Below are positions 11,032 to 22,520 of a stretch of 64,000 nt of DNA, piece after piece. The translations under genes were made by a program, and so were the position numbers. This stretch comes from Bathynomus jamesi (taxonomy: Eukaryota; Arthropoda; Malacostraca; Isopoda; Cirolanidae): positions 213,501 through 277,500 of the forward strand of contig JAJOZX010006142.1 of NCBI GenBank assembly GCA_023014485.1, in the 5' to 3' direction. Each line of letters opens with the position of its first letter. Position 1 is the stretch's first letter. The notes under the pieces are model-generated. The model saw only the letters and a list, made by a program, of their open reading frames with translations. It did not search any database and was not told the origin of the DNA.

Positions 11032-11106
11032 ACCTTACCTAACCTAACCTAACCTAACTTGAAGCCGGCTAACGCCTGCGGCGGGCTGTTTTTAACCTAA
11101 CCTAAC
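11032..11106. repeat. TTAGG telomere-type blocks
   Basis: Two CCTAA runs (11036-11058 and 11092-11106) separated by a GC-rich 30-bp stretch. An inverted TTAGG run is at about 10507-10524. The second block abuts the target duplication of the hAT at 11113. Confidence 0.7.
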
Positions 11107-11112
11107 CCCAAC

Positions 11113-11444
11113 CAGGGTTGTGGAGTCGGTCCAAAATTTTCCGACTCCGACTCCACACATTGTAAAAATTCGACTCCGACTCCGACTCCACACATTGTAA
11201 AAATTCGACTCCGACTCCGACTCCACACATTGTAAAAAATCTAAAAATCCGACTCCGACTCCTCACATTTTAAATATACGACTCCGACTCCTCTAGTGTT
11301 TCACTCTATAATTATCATAATAATAAGACATTTCATCACTACCACATGAATCGTCAGGTTACTTTCTAGGATAAGGGAACATTCAAATATTAAGAAGGAT
11401 ATTGACTTGTAGATATTATCATATTAAGGGATTTTTATTTTTTC

Positions 11445-11495
<51 letters not shown>

Positions 11496-11722
11496 GAAAA
11501 AGATTCTCTTAAACATAATTAAGGTCTAACCAGTAGTAGTCCTACTTAAAATTGAATAACCCTTCTTAACCTAATGGCTATAACCAGGGTTGTGGAGTCG
11601 GTCCAAAATTTTCCGACTCCGACTCCGACTCCACACATTGTAAAAATTCGACTCCGACTCCGACTCCGACTCCGCCCTGAAACGTGCGACTCCACGACTC
11701 CGACTCCGACTCCACAACCCTG
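11113..11722. mobile_element. Non-autonomous hAT element with GGAGTC arrays
   Basis: Ends CAGGGTTGTGGAG and its complement, flanked by a perfect 8-bp target duplication ACCCCAAC (11105-11112 and 11723-11730), the hAT signature. Both ends carry tandem CGACTC/GAGTCG words. An additional left-type end begins internally at 11585, so the element is internally rearranged. No transposase. A sister copy is at 25835-26312. Confidence 0.9.
11450..11492. repeat. (TA)n microsatellite
   Basis: TA tract inside the hAT element. Confidence 0.9.
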
Positions 11723-12152
11723 ACCCCAACACTAATTTTTTTTATAATGGAAGGAAAATAAAGTACCATAACCAAAACCAAATCAACATTATATAAAAAA
11801 ATTAGTGTTGGGAGGATAATGCAAAAGAACCAACTTATTTTTAGAATCAGCGTATTATTTATTTTAAAATTTCTATAGCTTACGCTGTTTCAAACATTTG
11901 CTAGTTTCTGCACATTATAACTTTTTGGTTATATATTTTTCGATGAAATGGTTTATAATTTTGAAATCAGCGTGAAAAACTGTACATATCACGTTGTTTT
12001 CATAAAAATCGGAAACAGTTAATGAAACAGGAAAGATCCGGTTCTCTAATAAATGATAAATCTTGAAGCTAACACGTGTATTTTAAACTTTGAAATTGAG
12101 AAAATGCATCAATACAAGATTTTTTCAGACCTGCCTAAAACTTTTGCACAGT

Positions 12153-12153
12153 A

Positions 12154-12200
<47 letters not shown>
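12153..12200. repeat. (TA)n microsatellite
   Basis: TA tract directly beside the Tc1-like terminal sequence ending near 12152. Confidence 0.9.
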
Positions 12201-12203
<3 letters not shown>

Positions 12204-12780
12204 GTGACAAGTTTTATTGTCATAAAAACTAGTAAACTATAATTGAGCTATTATATACCGTACTTACAAAAACTTGGAAACTATTTTTTTTCAAAACAAC
12301 CAAAAACAGAAAACGAAACTAAAGAATTTGTAATAAAAGTTTAAAAAACACAAAAGACAGGTTTTAAAGAATTGTATGAATTGATCGGATGATAACGTAA
12401 AAGGACATCGTGTATGTACGTATGTATGTATGTATATACTGTACAAATAAGTGTACATACAGTACATTTTAATCATCTATGCATTCATAGTTTAAGTGGA
12501 AGTATGAAGAGTAAAATATATACATATATATATATATATACCATGTAGAAAGTAAAATCAGTGTTAGTGTTAAAGAAGAACTAAACCCTTTTATCTTCTT
12601 GAATTGGTTATCGATACATTTGAAGACCATAAAAGAGCGTTTCTTATATGCTAATGGTATTGAAGGGACGGTCTGAAGCCGGTTGCAAGCTAGGAATGTT
12701 GGAGACACACGGAGACGATTCCGCGTTGTTGGAACACCCCATCTCCAGTAGGAAGAGGAAGAGATTGAAACATTATACAG

Positions 12781-12784
<4 letters not shown>
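12201..12784. other. AT-rich spacer
   Basis: No supported gene. The frame 12648-12896 runs through a GA microsatellite giving an Arg-Glu repeat and is rejected. Confidence 0.4.

Positions 12785-12831
<47 letters not shown>
12785..12831. repeat. (GA)n microsatellite
   Basis: Pure GA repeat. A shorter one lies at about 44428-44448. Confidence 0.95.
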
Positions 12832-12833
<2 letters not shown>

Positions 12834-12896
12834 AGGATGACTAAAAGGACAGAACATATTTGGCGAGCCTTGATAACCTTTTACGAGAGGGATTGA

Positions 12897-14530
12897 AAAG
12901 GAATTTTATTTATTTGAATTGTTTTGAATCATTGCAAGAATACAAATTAAACAAATACAAGAAAAGGCGAGTTGCTTTCAAAGAACTCGACATTTTAAAA
13001 GAATAAAAACGCCAAAAGGTGAACTGCGAACGTATAATAAAAAAAATATTTTCCAAAGGTTTTAAAAGATTTTCTTAAATGAATTTAGTTTCAAACTTTG
13101 TTTTCCTTTTCATTCCTTACCATCATTGAACACAATCCTTATCCGCATTCTCGTCACAATGAAGAAGTAAAATAGGTTAAAGAATTAAAGATGAAAGGAA
13201 AGCACCTTCGTACACCGATTTCACAATCCTCCATCTCGTTTTATTGCTGAATCTGAACAATGAAATGTACGCGTTTTAATATGAACAAATTACGTTCTCG
13301 GCTCGTTTTAAAATATTTCAAATATTCTAACGATGAAAATACCTTCAAATATTTATAAATTAATATAAAATTCAGATGTCAAAAGAGGACAAATTTACGC
13401 GTATCAAATGTAAACACAAAAAAAAAATAACAAAAAGAACGACTTTGAAAAAAAACTGGATTTTCAACTTTTGATAAAAAAAAATAAATAAATAAAAAGC
13501 TAAAAAGATTTAAAGAGGATTATTTTGCATTGAAAATTAAACTTTAATAAATGATTAAAAATAAATGAATAAAAGGAAATCAAAACGACGATAATTTTAA
13601 TATATTTATCTCGTTAAATTAATAAAAACGTGCTTTGATTAGTCTGAATTAAATGTTAAAGTTTGTTTTATTAAATAAATTAAACGATAAATATATTTAT
13701 AATTGCAATTTTTAAAAAAATCATTAATGTTCAATAATTGTAATTATAAAAAGGGAGTAACTAAACTAAAAATAATTAATATGTTGCATAAATAGTGAAA
13801 AGGTAAGAAGAATCTTGAAATTAAGAAATTAATTACGAAATTTGTTTGGTGTTTAACGAGCGTAACATTAACTTCAAATCTGTTCTTTATTTTTTTAATT
13901 TTTAATAACGATGTTCATTTTAATTTCACTATAAACTGCTCATTCGACCACAAATCGTAACGCTGTTTTCTGCTCTTCACGGATGCTACGTCGAAATTTC
14001 CTTACACAAAACCAATTTTATAGCGTTACGTCAAGGTTTTTTATTACATCATAACGCAGAAGAAACAATTTTGTGAGAATTCCTCACAGAAATGATATTC
14101 AATTAAGAGACGAATTCGAAACTGGAATCAAAATTTAGCTCCAAATTACTCCAACTTTTTTCAGCGCCACAAATAATTCGTGTTATGTTAATTGCAGTTA
14201 CTCAGAGAACGAAACGAGGCAAACTAGATACTATATATGATGATGCTCGCGCAGATCAAGTTTTGAACACTACGTAATGTGTTGAATTTTAATATGAAAT
14301 TTAATAATAAGTGTTCTAAATGGAACACAATTATTGTATGGATTACTTTTGCCAAGGGAAAGAATCGACCAATCGAAGAGACGGACTCGAAGGCTGGTTT
14401 TTCAGTCTTGGGTCGAAGACACGCACTTCAGTGTGCCCCTGGCATGTTATAAGTAGGATATTGTGTCTGTTCTTAAAATGTAGTTGTAAACGAATTGTTA
14501 ACATTATTGTCGAGAGTTCTCTCGCTCTCT
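12897..14530. other. AT-rich spacer
   Basis: About 1.6 kb with no convincing coding or repeat signal; intergenic or intronic in character. Confidence 0.4.
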
Positions 14531-14612
14531 CTGAAATAGTTTACCTTCAGAAGTTGTGAACAGTTCCTCCGTGGATCATTTCAAGAAAAGGTTAGACCAA
14601 ATCTTGCACACT
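14531..14612 (+). pseudogene. LINE reverse-transcriptase C-terminal scrap
   Basis: Reads NSLPSEVVNSSSVDHFKKRL then DQILHTI and a stop, the typical end of non-LTR ORF2 (asparagine-Ser-Leu-Pro, then a Phe-Lys-x-Arg-Leu-Asp helix). The codon just before the Asn is TGA where Trp is usual. The upstream sequence is unreadable. Confidence 0.6.
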
Positions 14613-15388
14613 ATTTGAGTGTGTAGAAAATTTTCCTTGGCACCAGTTGCCATTGGTACCTCCTCGGTATGGGCCGCAAGGCCTTTTGAGGTACTTCTTT
14701 TCCTCGTAACTCCCCGTCAATATACTCGTTTTAATTAAGTAAATCAGTTAAATACTTAAAAACTTGAGGGCCAATTGCGGGCCAAACTACGCAGGTAAAA
14801 ATAAATAAATAAGTTGAGTAAAAAATTACTGTAATACTGTAAACTAATAGTAATGCAATATTTATTTTTACTAATAAATATATTATTATTGTTATTGTTA
14901 TTATTATTCCAAAATTCCTCCTTTTCGTCAAAAATGTCTCGATGATCGGTGTCTTGTCTCTTTCGAAGCTACCCGGGCAGCGATTAACGAAGTAAATCAG
15001 TGTAAAGCAATAGAAATTAGTGCAAAGAACGTAAATTAAACAAAATTACGTAACAAATAAAACAAATGACAACAAACTAATTAAATACAAGATGATGTTA
15101 ATTGTCATGTTTTTTTTAATTGTTATCAGTATAAAAGGCGCCAAAGTGGTCTCTGATAAAAAAATAAAAATATTCCAAACTGGTATCAGAGAGAGGACCC
15201 GGGCCTCAATTTTCACTTTTAACGCTTTTTAATTCTTCCTCGAGTTTTTCTCTATATGGAGAGTTCGTTAAGTAACGGCGTGTCTGCAAGAAACACCAAA
15301 GTCCAATTCACAAACTGATAATTGTGTTAAGAAACGAACGATGAAAGCGCTGTAAATTCAGGCCTTTTTTTCTACGCATTAAAACCGA
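14613..15388. other. AT-rich spacer
   Basis: No supported feature; probably the 3' part of the old LINE followed by unrelated AT-rich DNA. Confidence 0.35.
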
Positions 15389-15400
15389 ATTATATATATA

Positions 15401-15462
<62 letters not shown>
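15388..15462. repeat. (TA)n microsatellite
   Basis: TA tract forming the left flank of a hAT element whose right flank is also (TA)n. Confidence 0.95.
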
Positions 15463-15465
<3 letters not shown>

Positions 15466-16745
15466 TGATGTAGGTCACATCCGCATCCGCATCCGCGGAA
15501 CATCCGCACATTTTCTCGCATCCGCATCCGCACTTTGGACTGCGGATGTCGTGCGGATGTGGACCGTTGAGATAAAATGTCATTAATAAGCGGAAATTAT
15601 CAAATTCTACTATATTAATAGAACTAGTTCATTGTGCGCAAAAGCGATGCAAGCGACAAGACGAGAGGCTGTTCTTGTATGAAGTTACTCTCTTGCAACC
15701 TACTTAGATCCACGTTACAAAGCTAAGTTATTTTCACCTAGTACATTAGAACGAGTTAAATCATCACTTGGCAAAGCAGTTGAAGAGCTTCAATCTCTTG
15801 AATCTGTCGCTTCGCCACCCACCAAAAGAATAAAAGTTTCAGTGACAGAACCAACACCTTCAACAAGCAAATCTATCACAGAATCTGTCTCTCAGTTTCT
15901 TGAGTCAAGCAGCAATGACGAGACCTACGCGATGTCAAAAGATGTAGTAAAAATGATCGAGAGCTATCACCAAGAAAAACCTGGCTGCATGTGACAATCC
16001 TATTAGTTGGTGGAAAAATACGCAGAATATCTATCCATACTTGAGTAAACTTGCAAGGAAACATTTAGCCTGTCCTCCAACAAACGTACCAAGCGAGAGA
16101 TTATTTAGCAGTGCTGGATTAATATATGATGAAAAGAGAAACAGACTGGCAGCAGAAAAGGCAGAAAAATTAATGTTCCTTAAGCATAACCTTCCTATAA
16201 TTAAGTTTGAACATTAAACGATGAACATCTTAGTTTACTTTATTTTAATTACTCATTTATAAATATGCCTAATAAAACTTTAAACTTAATATAAATAGTT
16301 ATCAAGCTAATTAAAGATCTCTTTCTATAAGGGTGGAGGTTGGGGAAAGAGGTCGGTGGGGTGCATTTGAGTTGGGTTCACGTCCCGCATCCTGGTAACA
16401 CAATTATGGTTTCTAATTGTGGCTGAAACTCAACAAAATATAACGAATTTATTTGCAGACGAATTCACTAATTGATTTCTATATTAGTTAGATGCTTGAT
16501 ATTATTTTATATGTTCAGAGAAAAGTACAGCAATTATTGTACAATTAATCAATTATACTACATTATAGCTACAGCTCTCTCTATATAATAACTTATTATA
16601 TACGTTAAACACAACAAATCTCGAATATATCCTAAAAAATAACGAAAATGTAGACATCCGCATCCGCATCCGCGGATGTTGAAATCAAACATCCTCATCC
16701 GCATCCGCATCCGCGGATGTGAAAAAAATGACATCCGCTACATCA

Positions 16746-16748
<3 letters not shown>
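15463..16748 (+). mobile_element. hAT element, GCGGAT-array family, copy A
   Basis: Ends TAGTGATGTAG and its complement, with CATCCGCATCCGC-type tandem arrays inside both ends. Both flanks are (TA)n, consistent with an 8-bp duplication of TATATATA. It encodes the C-terminal half of a hAT transposase on the plus strand. An inverted, independent copy is at 29690-30958. Confidence 0.85.
15692..16216 (+). pseudogene. hAT transposase, C-terminal part, frameshifted
   Basis: Starts at LATYLDPRYKAKLFSPSTLE, a hAT motif, followed by a Ser/Thr-rich linker (ESVASPPTKRIKVSVTEP), YHQEK, a frameshift near 15980, then the hAT dimerisation region: ISWWKNTQNIYPYLSKLA, HLACPPTNVPSERLFSSAGL, YDEKRNRLAAEKAEKLMFL, ending at a TAA. 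Copy B shows CGCCTGG where this copy has CCTGG, so a 2-bp deletion explains the frameshift. The BED zinc finger and first catalytic region are missing. Confidence 0.85.

Positions 16749-16800
<52 letters not shown>
16749..16800. repeat. (TA)n microsatellite
   Basis: TA tract forming the right flank of the hAT copy A. Confidence 0.95.
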
Positions 16801-16802
<2 letters not shown>

Positions 16803-17196
16803 ATGGGGGCGGTAAAATTTATAGTTTTATTCATTTTTTATCAGGTAAATTTAAAGGTCCTTCTACACACCCCACAAAAGACACTAATGTTGCATTATGT
16901 TCTCTTTTTCATATATTTAAAACTCAAAAGTATTTCTTCTCTTCACCTTCTATTTAAAAGGTTGTGGATTTCAACCCTGGTGGGGTCGATTTTTTTATCA
17001 TGAAAAATCGTGCGGATTCATGCATAATATTCCATTTATGGCACCCTAGTGTTGCACCAGATAGTTTGAATTAAATACTGGTAATTACCTCGAGTGCGGT
17101 AGGGTTAACACGTAAAATGTTTCTGGACGCGAAAGCGTTATGCGTTTCCTCGGTTGTTTGAATGAATGACAGGTTATGTTAAATTTTATCCCGTAG
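16801..17196. other. Unassigned stretch with a B-box-like site
   Basis: No gene. Near 16962-16990 GATTTCAACCCTGGTGGGG looks like a pol III B box of a tRNA-derived SINE, without a convincing A box. Confidence 0.3.
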
Positions 17197-17265
17197 TAGC
17201 GTGGGGGATAGCGCCCTCACTTTCTATTCAAGAGAGTTTGAACGTTGATGGGGCGATTTTCATAT
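17197..17265 (+). repeat. tRNA-derived SINE-like head
   Basis: TAGCGTGGGGGATAGCGCC is A-box-like and, about 30 bp on, GTTTGAACGTTGATGGGGCG is B-box-like. The spacing suits a degraded tRNA-derived SINE head. Confidence 0.35.
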
Positions 17266-17282
17266 ATATACATATATATATA

Positions 17283-17351
17283 CACCTTTCAACCTTTCAA
17301 ATGTTCCGTGCGATGATTCCTAACGTCACGAAGGTCAAACTTGTTGCCCCT

Positions 17352-17352
<1 letters not shown>
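17283..17352 (-). repeat. LINE 3' tail fragment (minus copy)
   Basis: Matches the tail at 7875-7955 (AAATGTTCCGTGCGATGATT, then AAGGTCAAACTTGT). Flanked by TA-rich DNA on one side and (CA)n on the other. Confidence 0.65.
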
Positions 17353-17393
<41 letters not shown>

Positions 17394-17402
17394 CACACAC
17401 AC
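17353..17402. repeat. (CA)n(TA)n compound microsatellite
   Basis: CA, then TA, then CA dinucleotide runs. Confidence 0.9.
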
Positions 17403-17619
17403 GTCTTCTTCACTGTGATAGATGAAACAAAACTAACACACACACAGTAAAAAAGTATAATAATCTTTTGAGCGAAAACCTTTTAGGCCCATTCCCGATA
17501 GACCTACTTAAGATTTGCATTCACACTCATACAGCATGTGGTACAGTAATCTTTAAAGTTTGTCAGAATCCTATGAACTGTTGCATAAAACTTTTCATAA
17601 CACTTATTCGAGGACAGAT

Positions 17620-18095
17620 GTAGCTTAGGGTTATGACATTTTTATAACCTCATGTTCCTGTATCATAAATCGATGAACTTTTGCCCCCTGACAATGAAAA
17701 TAACAGTTTTTTCGATATATTTTGAAAAAACTTCACCCCAAAATAAAAAATAAAAAATTAATAAAATAATAAATATTGGTTGCTCCTTGGTATAGCTATT
17801 GCAGATGGGTCTCTGTTCCAGTGATTTTCCAGAGTATTTAGTGCTTTTCGGTATTGTTGCAAGATATTGGACAATTTATGATAATCATCAGGTAACCAAT
17901 CTAGAATGGTGCAATGCAGCTGTCTCGAATATACTAATATACTATATTTGCTTTCGGGGTGACATTTTTTTTTAATTCTGAAGAATTAGGCCCTTTTTTA
18001 TTGTTTTCAAGCAAAAGTTCATCGATTGATGATACAGGAAACAATATTTATGACAAAAAATTAAAAAGTCATAACCCTAATTTGTAGCTACTAGG
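17620..18095. repeat. Inverted-repeat element (MITE-like)
   Basis: Arms of about 75 bp: 17625-17700 (TAGGGTTATGAC; TCGATGAACTTTTGC) are matched in reverse complement by about 18000-18090. The interior is AT-rich. No target duplication is clear and no coding capacity. Confidence 0.5.
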
Positions 18096-18236
18096 AGAAA
18101 ATAAAAAAGGTTGATTTATGAGTTTCCTATTTTCTTCTAAGAAATATCCGAGAATCCTTTTCACCACAATGTAAAAAAATAAATAAATAAATAAAATAAA
18201 TTTTAAAAAAACTTAACAAATGAATTAAAAGCCAAA

Positions 18237-18960
18237 ATGTTCACCCTTCGTCCAATGGACAACAGCCAAAATAAAACCTTAACAGATCAAAATACCCAAT
18301 GGGAGCGGGAAAATGGCAGTTTGGCTACTCGTAGTAGACAATGTCGGCCTAGAATAAGTACCGGTACTGCGAGACAGGAACCCATTATTCAAAGACTCTC
18401 TTCAGCAAATCACTTTGAAATAGCTTCAGAAATATGTGTAACCATCCAGGAGGCTCATGGAATTGCTATAAATAAGTGCGTCTACTGTAAAAAGAAGGCT
18501 CCAAGAACATGCGCTGCGAGGAAAGTTGCCGTCAAAAAAGTCGTATATTAACCCATTAGTGCCGAGCGTCATTTTAATGATTTTGTTCTGGCTAACTCCA
18601 GACTATTTTATTCAGTCTCGGGAAAGACCTCTCGGCACTAATTGGTAAACAGTGAATAAGAAAAAAAATTCAGTTTGCGAGGAAACGTCAGAAATGGAGT
18701 GTTGAATGCAAAAATTTACTGTTGAGTCATGAAACCCAAATTAAATATTTTTGGAAATGAAAGAAGGAAGCGTGTGAGATGATGAAGTCCAATGCAGTTC
18801 ATTTAACTGAGACGAGAGGATTCATCTTCCAGCAAGATAATGACCAAAATCATACTGCAATGCAGGAGCAGGATCGAGCGGTCCAAGTTTTAAAGTTTTC
18901 AAAAGAAACGTCTACTGAGCATTTATGGATACTAAAAATGACGTATCAAAAGTGAAGTTT
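18237..18960 (+). pseudogene. Tc1-like transposase, heavily decayed
   Basis: The N-terminal part reads ATRSRQCRPRISTGT, then ANHFEIASEICVTIQEAHGI, the second DNA-binding region of Tc1 proteins. After stops and frameshifts: QFARKRQKWSVECKNLLLSH (first-Asp region, Asp lost), HETQIKYFWK, then GFIFQQDNDQNHTA (second Asp), ending near EHLW. Old copy, no functional product. Confidence 0.65.
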
Positions 18961-18979
18961 GTCCATTCGAAATGGTAAG

Positions 18980-19734
18980 TACAACTCCTGACCAAAAAAA
19001 TAGAATAGTCTCAGATGCACTCATGACCTTTTGATAATACCTTTGTTATACACCTTCATGAAGAATATCGAGTATGTGTGACGTCATTATGGTAGAAAGA
19101 CACCTCTCTGTGCCAGTTTTGGAAAAAAAAATATAGCACAAACCTTATTAAATAATGAAAAGTTAATGCATAGCGACATAACAAAATATTAGAATATCTT
19201 GTCAAGTATTACAAAAAAAAAAATAAAGTGATTATGTTTAATGAGTACTGCCGATATATTAAACCTTTATCAAAGACTTTTTAACTCCGCATCTTAGTAT
19301 TTAGTTGGTCCACCCTTAGCCCTGATTACAACCTCCAATCGACGTGGAATCGAGTCGACAAGCCTCTTGTATTTTTCTGTAGTTATCAATTGCCAAATTG
19401 TCATCAAACACCTCTTCAGTTCACTAAGTGTTCCTGGTTTACGCCTTTGGACCTGCTGTTCAGCAATATTCCAAAGCTTTTCTATCGAATTAAGATCGGA
19501 AGAATTAGCTGGCCATGGTAGTACTTCACTTTCATGAACATCAAACCATGCAGATGTTGCACAAGCCAGGTCATGTTTAAAAATAAATGCTTCTTCTCCA
19601 TACAGTTGTTCTGCAGACTCCAGCATGAAGTATTCTAAGATTTCTTGAAAAACGTGACTATTAACAGTTCTATTTACAAATACAAGCGACTCCACACCAT
19701 TTGCATTCATGCAACCCCACAATAACTAACTCAT
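18980..19734 (-). pseudogene. Tc1-like transposase C-terminal half
   Basis: Minus-strand frame 19722 to 19294: VWGCMNANG-type start (MWGCMNANGVESLVF), FIFKHDLACATSAWF (second catalytic Asp), WPANSSDLNSIEKLWNIAEQ (third catalytic Glu), SIPRRLEVVIRAKGGPTKY and stop. About 143 residues, roughly the last 40 per cent of the family length. The 5' half is absent beyond 19734. A sequence near 18985-19010 (ACTCCTGACCAAAA) resembles a Tc1 end. Confidence 0.8.
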
Positions 19735-19739
19735 TGCTG

Positions 19740-20640
19740 TCTCGTATTTTATAATCCAGTTATATATTAAATTGAAAATGCCTTTGGTCTTTATTTGTTT
19801 GCTTTTTTCTTCATAATAATTGTATGTGGACTCGACTTATGATTGGTACTGTACAGTATAATAAAATTAGTTGAAAACAGAAAACACTTCAGACCATCCC
19901 AGTTGAAAGGCAAAGATCCGCGTCTTCTAACAATGATTTGAAGGGAAATTTAAAGGAAGCAAATCCATTTATTCCTTCCGAAATGGACTCTCAAACCCGA
20001 AAGAATAAGACAAAATTAAGAAACCAAAAGTACAATAAAACTAACATAAATTTCAGACGCGAAAAGGAAAAAAAGAACAATTTATCAAAGAAGGAAAATT
20101 TCTCTTAGAAAAAGCGTAAATATCATCTCTGGATTCGCTTTAAATATTTATTATGAAACTTTCTCTCTATATCGGTTCATCGGCATTCAATACCGAATCG
20201 GATATCGAACGAATCGGCCGATCAAACTCGACTGAAAACGAAATGACGCGAAAGATATTCAGAATGCATTTCACCATCAATATTTCGGTGGAACGTCATA
20301 AAATGGACGGGACGAGGAAATCAAATTGACAGGTACACAATCCCAGGTAATTCACCTGCGTCGTAAAATGCGGATGAGGCGTTTTAAGTACATCAGACAA
20401 AGTCCCGAGTCTCGGAGACGCTCAGTGAGAAAGAAAAATTGAGATTTCAGATTTGATAGTATTTAGGTTAATCCTCTCTTTATCTCAAAAATAATGGACG
20501 TCACAAAATAAAAGAGAAAATTCAGGTAATTCTACCTTCACAGAAATTCAATATCCTCTTTAACTATTTTCTTATTCTATAGGATACAGTCTGCACACAG
20601 AAAATAGTTGTAAATTTAAATTTCCACTTTTAAAAATAAA
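19740..20640. other. AT-rich spacer
   Basis: No supported gene or repeat. Confidence 0.4.
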
Positions 20641-20981
20641 GTTTAACAGTATGTAATTTATTTATGCATTTTATGTTAAAAGTAATATCACCGAAGACAA
20701 ATAAGGCTAAACCCCAAATGCAAACAACTTTCAAATTTGGCTTGTCAAATTTCTCGACAGCAGAAAATGATCTCGTGTTTGAAAATGATCCAATGACCCA
20801 ATCCAGGAAAGGTATCAAACGAATGTTCAGAGGACGAGACCGAATAGGACTAATCGTACGAACACATCTAAAGATTAATCTCTCCAATCCTCTATTTGAA
20901 AGACATTTCCAAATGGATGCGCGATTTTAACATACCTTTTATATTGTCCACAAAGCAAGTTTCTTAAAATGAAACACTCAC

Positions 20982-21055
20982 TGCGTGTAACAATACCCAC
21001 ATATTATCCATCTGACTGATGCCCCCGGCAAGCTTTGGGTTTGGGTGTGCCTTAC
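20982..21055 (-). other. Candidate isolated internal exon
   Basis: On the minus strand a pyrimidine-rich acceptor (TTGTTTTCTCTTTGCAG) precedes a 74-bp, relatively GC-rich block, followed directly by a strong donor GTGAGT. Two of three frames are open, one reading KAHPNPKLAGGISQMDNMWV. I do not recognise the peptide. This could be one internal exon of a host gene with large introns, or a chance match. Confidence 0.3.
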
Positions 21056-21059
21056 CTGC

Positions 21060-22240
21060 AAAGAGAAAACAATTGTAAATCAATCACCCATTGAACACAT
21101 AAAAAATTTTAATTATTTTTTTAATGGCATTAAGTGCTACGTGAGGCTCACAACTACCTCCCAAATAATACAAAGTTAATTTTATCAATTTAGAATGCAT
21201 TGTCAGTGAGGGAGCTATACCCAAATTCCCGACAAGTCAAGCGCTCCTCTATTCTTCTTTTAATTAACCTCATTTAACTTCCCAACTTGGAAACACCGCC
21301 TTCGCGGCCCCAGTGAGGATTCTTGAACGTAAATTAAACACTTAACTTACCTTAACTAACATAACCCAACGTTAAAAAATTACCCTAACTTAACCTAACG
21401 AACAGAAAGTAAAGAAACGCCGTACATGGAATCAGAGGAAAAATGCAGTGGATTTCTGTCCTCGTCCAACTTCTCTCAATAGAAGACCTTTCGTTTTACC
21501 CAAAACAGGAATGAATCTCTTTCGTGTCTTACAATCAATCGAATCGGAGAATAAAAGGCAAAATTTGGCGAAGATGATTGGTCACAAGCAATTAATGACT
21601 CAAGAAAATGTTTTGTTCAAAGATAATAATTACGGCGCTATCTATCCAACCATTCGTTAGTCTCCGTCCAGATAATGATTCCAATTTCTCTTTTTCTGTA
21701 AAATTCATAAGGAAGCGAAACGAGAACACCCATTATTAATAAGTTATTTCTTCCCACATAAAGGGGAACATGCAAAGCAGATGAATTCTCGTAATGGTAC
21801 TGTATGTTATTCCCTCCCCTTCCCCCCTCTCTCACACACACACATACATAAATATATAGAACTGAAGTGTGTAAATATATATACACACAGTGGCTTTTAT
21901 CAGTATTTGTACAAAGAAATAGTTCAGTTATATTCGTCCTTAAATTTTGTACGAAAGGTTTACTGTTCATTTGGAAAATTTTAACAAATAAAAAAAAAAA
22001 GTAAGTTAACTCCAACATTAGTACTGGAACATCATCACCCAAGATATCATCAATAAAATGACTGAATCAGTGCCATGAGGATTGGATGCTGTTTTGGCAC
22101 GGAGACAGACGAAATATGAGATTATAGCTTTCATTTATAATCGAACTCGATTTCTTCAAATAATATACATTTCCTTTCTTTATCAAGTTACGAATTAATA
22201 AAATTTAATCGCATTCTTTTCACGTTATTTTCCAGCTGTT
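21060..22240. other. AT-rich spacer
   Basis: No gene. An open frame at 21448-21660 has no recognised motif. A short CCTAA/TTAAC-rich patch lies at about 21340-21400. Confidence 0.35.

Positions 22241-22297
<57 letters not shown>
22240..22297. repeat. (TA)n microsatellite
   Basis: TA tract immediately left of a LINE 3' tail. Confidence 0.9.
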
Positions 22298-22299
<2 letters not shown>

Positions 22300-22312
22300 T
22301 CTTTAATGACTA

Positions 22313-22457
22313 TGTACCTGGCTATGTGAGGTGGAGAGCGCAAGAATCCAACTCACTACTTCACCAGGCCAACTCGAGAGGAGGGGCGAGAAGCTTGACC
22401 TTTGCGAAATGAGAAATCATCGCGCGAAACCTTTGTAAGGTTGTAAGGTAAGGTAAG

Positions 22458-22470
<13 letters not shown>
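22313..22470 (+). repeat. LINE 3' tail fragment (plus copy)
   Basis: Encodes VPGYVRWRAQESNSLLHQAN then SRGGARSLTFAK and a stop, then the shared 3' tail, ending in AAGGT repeats (TTGTAAGGTTGTAAGGTAAG) that pass into (GT)n and (TA)n. Confidence 0.8.

Positions 22471-22517
<47 letters not shown>
22471..22517. repeat. (TA)n microsatellite
   Basis: TA tract immediately right of the LINE 3' tail. Confidence 0.9.

Positions 22518-22520
<3 letters not shown>

Larger units (their letters stand above)
10418..12032. repeat. Long inverted-repeat structure enclosing a hAT and TTAGG arrays
   Basis: The left arm 10420-10513 is repeated in reverse complement at 11938-12032 (both contain TTTCCTGTTTCATTAACTGT and TACAGTTTTTCACGCTGAT). 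A second inner pair is 10905-10955 against 11790-11850, containing TTTTGCATTATCCTCCCAAC. The intervening DNA differs between arms. Near 12122-12152 the sequence TTAGGCAGG on the minus strand, preceded by CTGTGCAAAAGTTT, resembles a Tc1-type terminal repeat, so this may be an inverted pair of Tc1 remnants later invaded. Confidence 0.6.

Noticed and set aside
11032..11106. Real telomere end
   Set aside because: The CCTAA run is short, degenerate and internal, with unique DNA and transposons on both sides.
12648..12896. Frame with an Arg-Glu repeat that could look like a nuclear RE-rich protein
   Set aside because: The repeat is a GA microsatellite and the flanks show no motif, splice support or conservation clue.
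16676..17003. Open frames made of alternating Ile-Tyr residues
   Set aside because: They translate (TA)n microsatellites; the same artefact recurs at 22356, 28697, 29475, 37288, 38174, 41082 and 62282.
20664..20930. Possible gene on either strand
   Set aside because: Open on both strands with no recognisable motif or splice context.
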